64,000 bases of DNA, taken from NCBI GenBank assembly GCA_947165195.1, contig CAMUZJ010000001.1:22797-86796 (forward strand), written 5' to 3'. The notes under the pieces were generated by a model, which worked only from the letters and a program-made list of their open reading frames with translations, had not been told where the DNA came from and did not search any database. Of this stretch, positions 9,707 to 15,933 are shown piece by piece; the first letter of the stretch is position 1; each line of letters starts with the position of its first letter. A program made the position numbers and the translations under genes. The DNA comes from an uncultured Bacillota bacterium (GTDB taxonomy: Bacteria; Bacillota_I; Bacilli_A; RF39; UBA660).

Positions 9707-10493
9707 CTTTATTTTCCTTCTTAAATTCTACAAGGCCTTTTTCTTTCAAATCTACTTTATATGTCCCTTTAATTACATCTATAGAACAAACCTTTCCCAT
9801 CCCTAATGGTGTATCTGTTACCATGCCAACTTTTGGTAAGTCACTTTTAAGCTCAGTATAAACGTCGTTTTCATAACCTAAACAACATAGTAATCTTCCA
9901 CAAACTCCGTTTATTTTATTAGGGGATAGAGCTAATGACTGATTTTTTGCCATATTAATAGATACACTATTAAAATCTGATAAAAAGGAATTACAACAAA
10001 GAAATAATCCACAAGGCCCAAGTCCACCAATCCGTTTAGATTTATCTCTAACACCTACTTGTCTAAACTCTATTCTAGCCCTAAACTTTTTAGCTACTTT
10101 TTTAGCCAATTCTCTAAAGTCAACTCTATTATCAGATAAATATGTTATTATCAAAACTGATTTATCTAAATTGTATTTGGCATCTATAAAATTCATATCT
10201 AACTCTAAAGAAAGACTAGTTTTCTTTGTTAGTTCTAAAGCCTTTAAAGAGTCCTCATCATTTTCATAAGAAATACGTATATCATCATCAGTAGCCACTC
10301 TTATTACATTTTTTAATGGAAGTATTAAATTTTCCTGCTTTTCCATATAATTTGCCTTTATGACTCTAGCGATAAAATTCCCATAATCTGTCTCAATAAT
10401 AACTTTATCGTCAACATCAACCTTTAATCCATTTGCTGACAAATAATATGTAGTCTTGCTTGAATCAATACTCACTACTATTACTTCTATCAT
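9690..10493 (-). CDS. ricT: RicT/YaaT, PSP1-domain regulator of RNA processing
   Basis: Part of the Ric (YaaT-YlbF-YmcA) complex that binds Fe-S clusters and promotes RNase Y-dependent mRNA maturation; in Bacillus it also affects sporulation, competence and biofilm formation. The PSP1 cysteine pairs are visible (GPCGLFLCC and GVCGRLLCCLGYE). I start at ATG 10493, preceded by AGGTGAGG; the frame is open to GTG 10502. The start lies inside the end of holB, an arrangement also seen in Bacillus. 267 residues. Confidence 0.92.
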   Translation of the reverse strand: MIEVIVVSIDSSKTTYYLSANGLKVDVDDKVIIETDYGNFIARVIKANYMEKQENLILPLKNVIRVATDDDIRISYENDEDSLKALELTKKTSLSLELDMNFIDAKYNLDKSVLIITYLSDNRVDFRELAKKVAKKFRARIEFRQVGVRDKSKRIGGLGPCGLFLCCNSFLSDFNSVSINMAKNQSLALSPNKINGVCGRLLCCLGYENDVYTELKSDLPKVGMVTDTPLGMGKVCSIDVIKGTYKVDLKEKGLVEFKKENKDESIK

Positions 10494-11349
10494 AAACCTC
10501 ACCTATTATTCTTGAAAAGAATGAATCTAACCAGATTTTATAATTAACGTTAAATTCTAATTTTTGCTTTTCACTTTCAATTATTTTAACATATGTAATC
10601 ATTTCATTTATTGTTATCTTATCTATATTATATAGTTTTCTATTATCTACATCACATTCAGAAGAATTTTTTACTAAATATTGCATAAAACATTTCTCTA
10701 CTTCTGACAATATTTTTTTAGCAATATTTTTATCTGGAAGTATATTATCATATATATCTTTATAAAATATAAATAAATTTTTCTTTCTAGTTATATAATC
10801 AATAAAATTTTCAACTTTATCCACTACATCAGAAGATATATTAAAATCACTATATTTCATACTAAATATTTGACATCTAGAAAGAATAGTATCTAACAAC
10901 AAATACCTATTTTTTGTTACCAATATCGCAATTATATCATCTCCAGGCTCTTCTAAAAATTTCAACAAAGAATTAGAAGATGATGCATTTAGTTTTTCTG
11001 CTTCTTTTATAACATAAATTCTTTTATTATCCAATAAAGATTTATTATTAAATTCTTCTTGTAATTCTATTAATTGCTGTTTTTTTATCCAATTTCCATC
11101 GGTTTCAATAATCATAAAATCAGGATAATTATTGCTATCAATTAATTCGCAAATATTACATTTATTACAGTTTAAATTATCAAAACTTTTGTTTTTTTGT
11201 TTACAAAGTATTATTTTGGCTACATTTTTAATAAATGACATAGAAGTATCATAATCATCCACTTCAAATAATAAGGCATGAGATACTTTGTTATTTTTTA
11301 CTATATTATTTATAATATTCAAACTATTATTAACCCTATTGTCTGTCAT
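10465..11349 (-). CDS. holB: DNA polymerase III delta' subunit
   Basis: Clamp-loader subunit. 294 residues. The Zn-binding cysteines (CNKCNIC plus an upstream Cys) and the LLKFLEEP and LSRCQIF motifs of delta' are present, while the Walker A is degenerate, as expected for delta'. GAGGTGATTAA precedes the ATG. It is transcribed from the dnaX side, just after the small bofA-like gene. Confidence 0.88.
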   Translation of the reverse strand: MTDNRVNNSLNIINNIVKNNKVSHALLFEVDDYDTSMSFIKNVAKIILCKQKNKSFDNLNCNKCNICELIDSNNYPDFMIIETDGNWIKKQQLIELQEEFNNKSLLDNKRIYVIKEAEKLNASSSNSLLKFLEEPGDDIIAILVTKNRYLLLDTILSRCQIFSMKYSDFNISSDVVDKVENFIDYITRKKNLFIFYKDIYDNILPDKNIAKKILSEVEKCFMQYLVKNSSECDVDNRKLYNIDKITINEMITYVKIIESEKQKLEFNVNYKIWLDSFFSRIIGEVYDRSNSSEY

Positions 11350-11358
11350 TTAATCACC

Positions 11359-11526
11359 TCACAACATCATTACTTTAAAAAAAATCAGTACAAGAAAACC
11401 AGGAAGACCCAACAAATAAATGATTCCTATACTAAAAAAATTTAACGGTATCATTAAATTAACACTTACCGCTAAAAGATTATAGGTATATAGAACTAAG
11501 CAACTTAAAATAATTTTTTTTATCAT
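11359..11526 (-). CDS. bofA: BofA-like inhibitor of pro-sigma-K processing
   Basis: A small membrane protein of about 55 residues with two hydrophobic segments. The second half (IPLNFFSIGI...LGLPGFL) matches the BofA signature PLNxxS...LGxPG. In Bacillus BofA inhibits the SpoIVFB protease in the outer forespore membrane, and bofA lies after recR exactly as here. Bacillus BofA is longer (about 87 residues), so the first TM region is missing or shortened. The start is uncertain: ATG 11526 has AGGTGAT 13 nt upstream, and a GTG at 11544 extends the frame. Note MIIIITM would be odd as an N-terminus. Confidence 0.75.
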   Translation of the reverse strand: MIKKIILSCLVLYTYNLLAVSVNLMIPLNFFSIGIIYLLGLPGFLVLIFFKVMML

Positions 11527-11573
11527 TGTTATTATAATTATCACCTAATAGAGAATATGATAAAATTGAAAAT

Positions 11574-12170
11574 TTATTCTACTGTTTTTCTATCTGCTAA
11601 CGCTCTCTCTAAAGTCAAGCTATCAATAAACTCAATATCTGCTCCGATAGGAATTCCACTTGCTAGTCTACTTGTCTTTATTTGCATTCCTTCAACAATT
11701 CTTTTTATATAAAGAGAGGTTGTTTCTCCTTCAATGCTAGGTCTAAATGCAAAAATAATTTCTTCAAATTGCCCATTTTCTAACCTTTCAAGCAACTTTT
11801 CAATACCAATATCTTCTGGATTTATACCTTCTAATGGAGAAATCAACCCTTCTAGAACATGATACTTTCCTCTAAATATCCCAAGTCTTTCAAAAAGAAA
11901 AACTGTTTTACTATCCTCAACAACACATAAAATACGATTATCTCTATTTTGATCAATACAGATAGAACATACTTCTTCATCTGTTAAACTATTACATTCA
12001 GGACATTTATGTATTTTATTTTTTATTTCTAAAATACTATTAGAAAAAAAGCTCACTTGTTCATCTTCTAAATTTAAAACAGAAAAAGCTAATCTTTCTG
12101 CTGTCTTAGTTCCTATCCCTGGCAAATATTTAAATGCTTCAACTAAATTTTTTATACTATCAGGATACAT
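11574..12170 (-). CDS. recR: Recombination mediator RecR
   Basis: Works with RecO/RecF to load RecA at gaps. 198 residues with the helix-hairpin-helix (LPGIGTKTAERLAF), the four-Cys zinc finger (CPEC...CSIC) and the Toprim domain (VVEDSKTVFLFE). It lies 13 nt after ybaB in the dnaX-ybaB-recR order shared by nearly all Firmicutes. Confidence 0.96.
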   Translation of the reverse strand: MYPDSIKNLVEAFKYLPGIGTKTAERLAFSVLNLEDEQVSFFSNSILEIKNKIHKCPECNSLTDEEVCSICIDQNRDNRILCVVEDSKTVFLFERLGIFRGKYHVLEGLISPLEGINPEDIGIEKLLERLENGQFEEIIFAFRPSIEGETTSLYIKRIVEGMQIKTSRLASGIPIGADIEFIDSLTLERALADRKTVE

Positions 12171-12183
12171 AGATAATTAATTC

Positions 12184-12480
12184 CTAAAATAAACCTGGAA
12201 TATTACCAAATTTTCCCATTTTACTTTCAGTAGTAGCATCAATTTTCTTATTAGCTTCATTTACAGCACTAGCAATCATTTCCTGTAACATTTCTATATC
12301 ATCTTTATCTAAAGACTCTTTTACTTTTAACTCTACACTTTGTATTTCTTTATTACCTTTCATAGTAACTTTAATCATTGAATTTTCTCCAACAAAATCA
12401 GTATTGTCAATTTCATTTTTAATTTTTAGCATATCCTTTTGAAATGCTTGTGCTTGTTTCATCATTGATTGTAAATTCAT
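12184..12480 (-). CDS. ybaB: YbaB/EbfC nucleoid-associated protein
   Basis: A 98-residue dimeric DNA-binding protein of the YbaB/EbfC family. The N-terminal amphipathic helix MQSMMKQAQAFQKDM type and the C-terminal MGKFGNIPGLF-like end are typical. It sits between dnaX and recR as in most bacteria. Confidence 0.94.
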   Translation of the reverse strand: MNLQSMMKQAQAFQKDMLKIKNEIDNTDFVGENSMIKVTMKGNKEIQSVELKVKESLDKDDIEMLQEMIASAVNEANKKIDATTESKMGKFGNIPGLF

Positions 12481-12492
12481 ATTTTTTTCCTC

Positions 12493-14214
12493 CTAATTTA
12501 TTTCAACAATATCACCAAATAGTTCTATTGCTTTATTATTTATTATATCATCTTTTTTTTGTTCAATAAAGACCTCTTCTGGTTCAACTTTAACATTCCA
12601 AATATTTCCGTTTTTCAAATCGTAAATATACTTATTTTTTATTTCTTCCCATTGACTATCAGATATAATTGCAATCTTTTTATTAGAATTTGTAATATTA
12701 TTATAAACTTCTATTATTTTCTTTATATTATTTAAGTTTTGTTTAACTATTGAATCAAATTCATAGCTCATTACAATATTTTCATCGCTAACTGCTCTAA
12801 TTTTTGCATCCAAGATAGAACAACAAATATATCCAATTTCTTGATCAAAGGTATAATCATTAAACATATCTAATTTAGATATTTCATTTACCAATAACTG
12901 CTTATTTGCTTTTGCTAAAGTATTATTTACACGAACATCCATGATTTCACTAATGTTAGAAACTTCAGAAAAATTATCTACTAAGTTTTCAGCTTTTTTT
13001 GTTTTATAGTCATCATTTTTACCATTATTTTTTTCAACGATCTTTTCTATATAATTTTCTTTAATATCAACAGTTTTCGCAGGATTTTCATTGGATTTTA
13101 TTGGAACAATATCATCCATTTTAAGAGATTTAGATGATGAGTTGTCAATCTTTTCCATTTTCGTTTTCTTAGAATCAACTCCAATATTATTCATAAACTC
13201 AAGTAAAATCATCTCTACATAAACTATAGGATTAGAACTTTTTTTAATATCGAACATTTTTTCGTTTATTAATAAAACTAAACTATGTATATCATATAAA
13301 TCAAAATCTAATTTTTCGTTATCAATATAATGTTTTATAATTAAACTTCTAAGATAACGCATTAGTCTATCTAAAATTGTTATAATATTTTTACCTAAAT
13401 CATTATATGTTTTTATTTTTGTTAAAACATTGGCATAATTGCGTTCAAAAATATCGTAATAAAAACTCTTAATCTCTTCTGTCGTTAAAGAGCCATTTAC
13501 CTCCGCATAATGTTCTAATGTAATTTGATTTTCGCAATAAGAATTAAGCTGATCAAGAGAACTTAATGCATCACGCATTCCTCCATCACAAGAAAAAGCA
13601 ATTTCCTCTAAAACATCTTCATTAATATTTATTTTTTCTTTAACGCAAATTTTTTTTAAATTTATCATTATTTTTTCTGAAGAAATGCGTTTAAAGGAAA
13701 AGCATTGACAACGAGAAATAATAGTCTCAGGAACTTTTTGCGGATCCGTTGTTGCCAATATAAAAATAACATGTTCTGGTGGTTCTTCCAATGTTTTTAA
13801 TAATGCATTAAAGGCACCAATTGAAAGCATATGAACCTCATCAATTATATATACCTTATATTTTAAATCTGCTGGAACTAAAGAAATTTTATTTTTTAAT
13901 TCCCTAATCTCATCTACACCATTATTAGAAGCAGCATCAATTTCAATTATATCGACACATTCCTTTTGGTAAGAATTAAGGCAGTTTTTACACTTACCGC
14001 AAGCATTCCCATCAATTGGATCTAAACAATTCAAAGAACGTGCAAATATTTTTGAAACACTTGTTTTACCTGTCCCTCTAGGGCCGAAAAACATATACGC
14101 ATGTCCATATGATGATTTTTTTATAGAATTTCGAAGTGTTTTTACTATTACATCTTGTCCAAAAACATCATCAAAATTTACTGGCCTATATTGCCTATAT
14201 AAAGCTTTATACAT
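12493..14214 (-). CDS. dnaX: DNA polymerase III gamma/tau subunit
   Basis: Clamp-loader ATPase and organiser of the replisome. 573 residues. Walker A FFGPRGTGKTS, a zinc module (CGKCKNC), Walker B IDEVHML, and sensor motifs including TTDPQKV are present; the C-terminal half is a poorly conserved, Lys/Asn-rich tau region. Start ATG 14214 has GGAGGAG five bases upstream; the frame is open to 14235. It is the first gene of the operon running to mfd and probably beyond. Confidence 0.96.
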   Translation of the reverse strand: MYKALYRQYRPVNFDDVFGQDVIVKTLRNSIKKSSYGHAYMFFGPRGTGKTSVSKIFARSLNCLDPIDGNACGKCKNCLNSYQKECVDIIEIDAASNNGVDEIRELKNKISLVPADLKYKVYIIDEVHMLSIGAFNALLKTLEEPPEHVIFILATTDPQKVPETIISRCQCFSFKRISSEKIMINLKKICVKEKININEDVLEEIAFSCDGGMRDALSSLDQLNSYCENQITLEHYAEVNGSLTTEEIKSFYYDIFERNYANVLTKIKTYNDLGKNIITILDRLMRYLRSLIIKHYIDNEKLDFDLYDIHSLVLLINEKMFDIKKSSNPIVYVEMILLEFMNNIGVDSKKTKMEKIDNSSSKSLKMDDIVPIKSNENPAKTVDIKENYIEKIVEKNNGKNDDYKTKKAENLVDNFSEVSNISEIMDVRVNNTLAKANKQLLVNEISKLDMFNDYTFDQEIGYICCSILDAKIRAVSDENIVMSYEFDSIVKQNLNNIKKIIEVYNNITNSNKKIAIISDSQWEEIKNKYIYDLKNGNIWNVKVEPEEVFIEQKKDDIINNKAIELFGDIVEIN

Positions 14215-14239
14215 ATATATACTCCTCCAAACCAATGAT

Positions 14240-14248
14240 ATTATAACA
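14240..14248 (-). promoter_or_regulatory. Extended -10 promoter of the dnaX operon
   Basis: TGTTATAAT on the minus strand, a perfect TGnTATAAT extended -10, 26 nt before the dnaX ATG and just after the tadA terminator hairpin. No good -35 is seen, as is common for extended -10 promoters. Confidence 0.6.
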
Positions 14249-14298
14249 TAAAAAAAAAGATTTTACTTATTCCTAGTAGAAATAAAAAAATCTTTTAA
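14245..14298 (-). terminator. Terminator at the end of tadA
   Basis: AAAAGATTTT pairs with AAAATCTTTT around the tadA stop codon, followed on the minus strand by nine T. The outer arms overlap the last tadA codons; an inner TTATT/AATAA pairing is possible. Confidence 0.6.
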
Positions 14299-14718
14299 AA
14301 TCTCTCTTCCTTGCTCTATGTATAAATCATTATACAAATTAACTTGTGAATTAGATTTATCTACTTTTAATATATTTAAAATATTATTGTGGATTTTTTT
14401 ATCATCATTAGATAATGCAGAAAAAATATTACCTATTCGTGCTTGTTTTATTGCTGCTGCACACATTTCACATGGTTCAAGCGTTACGTACATATCACAG
14501 TCAATTAATCTCCAATTTCCTAATTTTTTAGATGCTTTCATTATTGCTATCAATTCTGCGTGATATAAGGAACATTTATTTTTTTCCTTTAAATTATGAG
14601 CCTTAGCAATTATTTTTCCATCTTTTACAATAACTGCACCGACAGGTATCTCACCTTTTTTTTTTGCTTTTGTTGCCTCTTCAAACGCCTTATCAAAGAA
14701 TTTTTTTCTTTCATCCAT
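14263..14718 (-). CDS. tadA: tRNA-specific adenosine-34 deaminase
   Basis: Deaminates A34 to inosine in tRNA-Arg(ACG). 151 residues with the zinc-deaminase motifs HAELIAI (HAE) and EPCEMCAAA (PCxxC). The frame continues to 14811, but that part is the SRP RNA gene, so I start at ATG 14718, with GGGGATG upstream. In Bacillus the SRP RNA gene lies between tadA and dnaX; here the SRP RNA lies upstream of tadA, about 22 nt before its start. Confidence 0.93.
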   Translation of the reverse strand: MDERKKFFDKAFEEATKAKKKGEIPVGAVIVKDGKIIAKAHNLKEKNKCSLYHAELIAIMKASKKLGNWRLIDCDMYVTLEPCEMCAAAIKQARIGNIFSALSNDDKKIHNNILNILKVDKSNSQVNLYNDLYIEQGREILKDFFISTRNK

Positions 14719-14740
14719 ATTACCAACATCCCCAAAAATA

Positions 14741-14818
14741 AAAAAGTGCACATGGGAGGAGGACTTTAAGGCTGCTATCTTCCGATCCTGACCTGATTCA
14801 ATCACTCCCATTGCACAA
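14741..14818 (-). ncRNA. ffs: Signal recognition particle RNA, small (4.5S-like) type
   Basis: The conserved SRP helix 8 is readable on the minus strand: the asymmetric loop side TCAGGTCAGG, the GGAA tetraloop region (ATCGGAAGA) and the AGCAGCC side. The ends GTGCAATGGGAG and CTCCCATGTGCAC pair, closing a single long hairpin of about 78 nt, followed by TTTTTT. It lacks the Alu domain of the 270-nt Bacillus scRNA, so this is the short form. Confidence 0.93.
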
Positions 14819-14822
14819 GTAC

Positions 14823-14851
14823 ATTCTATAATATAAATAAACTTTTGTAAA
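14823..14851 (-). promoter_or_regulatory. SigA-type promoter of the SRP RNA
   Basis: -35 TTTACA (14846-14851) and -10 TAGAAT (14823-14828) with a 17-nt spacer, each one mismatch from consensus. It places the transcript start a few bases before the RNA 5' arm. Confidence 0.7.
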
Positions 14852-14914
14852 TATTTTTTTGATATTTATATATCTTTATTTTGCAATAAATAATTATATA
14901 TATTTTTTAAGCTA

Positions 14915-14930
14915 TGTTTCACGTGGAACA
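14915..14930. promoter_or_regulatory. parS site 1 (Spo0J/ParB binding)
   Basis: TGTTTCACGTGGAACA is an exact match to the Bacillus parS consensus TGTTNCACGTGAAACA read on the other strand. It lies in a gene-free stretch about 10 kb from dnaA. Confidence 0.95.
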
Positions 14931-14956
14931 TTAAATAAATTAAATTAAATTAATAA

Positions 14957-14972
14957 TGTTTCACGTGGAACA
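14957..14972. promoter_or_regulatory. parS site 2 (Spo0J/ParB binding)
   Basis: A second copy identical to site 1 over 16 bp, in the same orientation, 42 bp away start to start (four helical turns). Confidence 0.95.
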
Positions 14973-14991
14973 TATTAAAGTAATTGCAAAA

Positions 14992-15007
14992 TATTTCCCG
15001 GGAAATA
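14992..15007. promoter_or_regulatory. Noc-binding site 1
   Basis: TATTTCCCGGGAAATA contains the exact 14-bp palindrome ATTTCCCGGGAAAT known as the Noc-binding sequence in Bacillus. It starts 20 bp after parS site 2. Confidence 0.92.
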
Positions 15008-15079
15008 ATTAGTGTTGATAAAAATATATAATTAATAAAACTATTAAATTTTTTGCTTATTGTGGAAATTTACATTAAA

Positions 15080-15117
15080 ATTAAATAAATTATTTCCCGG
15101 GAAATAATTTATTTAAT
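15080..15117. promoter_or_regulatory. Noc-binding site 2 within a 38-bp perfect palindrome
   Basis: The core TATTTCCCGGGAAATA (15091-15106) is identical to site 1. Here the symmetry continues perfectly for 19 bases on either side of the centre (between 15098 and 15099), far beyond the Noc core. The flanks are all A/T. Confidence 0.9.
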
Positions 15118-15130
15118 AAAAAAGCAACTC

Positions 15131-15156
15131 TAAATAAATAAATAAATAAATAAATA
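15131..15156. repeat. TAAA tetranucleotide tandem repeat
   Basis: About six tandem TAAA units immediately after the parS/Noc-site patch. Such simple repeats vary by slippage; it may also ease DNA bending or melting. Confidence 0.85.
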
Positions 15157-15218
15157 ACGCGATTGCTAAATATTTTTTAATTGTGTATGGTGCAAAAGTG
15201 GAAAAAATAAATACTCTT

Positions 15219-15434
15219 TTGCGTTTTAATATATTCCTTATTTAAAATGCATATTTCTATAAAATAGTAAATTTTAATTTATGATTGCGTAACGCAAAAA
15301 GTATACAAAAATACTGATTTTTTTAGTTATATCTATTGCGTTAATGATGAAATTTGATATATTAATGGTTAATAACGCAATACATTTTTTAGACTTCATA
15401 TTTACGTTGATATATCTACATTTTGAAACGCAAT
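15219..15434. repeat. Dispersed TTGCGTT/AACGCAA array
   Basis: In very AT-rich DNA the motif TTGCGT(T) appears at 15219 (+), 15285 (+) and 15291 (-) forming the 13-bp palindrome TTGCGTAACGCAA, 15336 (+), 15374 (-) and 15427 (-). A partial AACGC is at 15156. There is no open reading frame. Spacing is 35-65 bp. It looks like a protein-binding array, but the protein is unknown. Confidence 0.65.
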
Positions 15435-15444
15435 TATATTTTTT

Positions 15445-15480
15445 TAAAAAAATAAAAACTACCAGTTTAGCTAGTAGTTT
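15445..15480 (-). terminator. Terminator-like hairpin at the edge of the IS relic
   Basis: AAACTACCAG pairs with CTAGTAGTTT (one mismatch) around a 5-nt loop. On the minus strand it is followed by TTTATTTTTTT, so it would stop leftward transcripts entering the parS region from the gyrA side. Confidence 0.6.
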
Positions 15481-15908
15481 TATTGTAGCTTATAAGCCTT
15501 ATAGCTGACAATAATATATTGTACTCCGAAAATCTATCACATGCATTACTTACAAAATAGCTATATTGTTAATTATTTGACTTATAAATGGAGCCACGTA
15601 CTTTTTACTACTCAATTCATCTTATGATTTATGTTCTTTTAGTTGATTTGCAATATAATCTTAATTTGTTTTTATATTTTTTCCTACTGAAGCAACATAA
15701 TATTCTCTGCTCTACAACAAAATTAACGTTGTCCATATTGATAGTTCATTTGTGCTTGTCAATGAAATATCAATAAAATTAATTTTTATCTAAATATCCT
15801 ATTATTCCTGCCACACTATCCTTAGGTGGTATTCTTATTAACATATAGGCATAAGTGTAAAGCTAAAGCTATTTTGCCCCTCAGTATAACTGGAGGTTTT
15901 CGTTATAC
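15481..15908 (-). mobile_element. Decayed IS200/IS605-family element
   Basis: This 430-bp stretch holds a broken TnpA reading frame on the minus strand, flanked by imperfect hairpins of the type found at IS200/IS605 ends. One is at 15481-15513 (TATTGT/ACAATA outer arms, inner AGCTTATAAG/CCTTATAGCT with a bulge); the other is at 15879-15896 (CCTCAGT/ACTGGAGG with a bulged G). Bulged subterminal hairpins rather than inverted repeats are typical of this family. A full element is about 700 bp, so the tnpA N-terminal part has been deleted. Exact ends cannot be fixed from one copy. Confidence 0.75.
15550..15860 (-). pseudogene. tnpA: IS200/IS605 TnpA (Y1 HUH transposase) remnant
   Basis: Read on the minus strand, one frame gives MLIRIPPKDSVAGIIGYL (family: HMLxxIPPKxSVxxxxGYLKGK). 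After stops and a frameshift near 15709 another gives EYYVASVGKN and DYIANQLKEHK ... PFIS (family: GYYVxTVGKN, then the catalytic-Tyr helix YIxxQ and PF near the end). Spacing between the blocks matches the intact protein. The HUH histidines appear as Tyr (YAYM), there are at least four in-frame stops, and the first half is missing. It cannot be active. Confidence 0.82.
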
Positions 15909-15933
15909 AAAAAAATAGGACCTACATCCTATT
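15906..15933 (-). terminator. gyrA terminator
   Basis: AATAGGA/TCCTATT stem with a 6-nt loop overlapping the gyrA stop codon, followed on the minus strand by seven T. Confidence 0.8.

Noticed and set aside
14719..14811. N-terminal extension of tadA
   Set aside because: This part is the SRP RNA gene, with paired ends and the conserved SRP loop sequences; tadA starts at 14718.
15588..15776. Plus-strand open frame of 62 codons in the gap before gyrA
   Set aside because: No ribosome site or recognisable protein; the same DNA on the minus strand encodes the decayed TnpA blocks, which explain it better.
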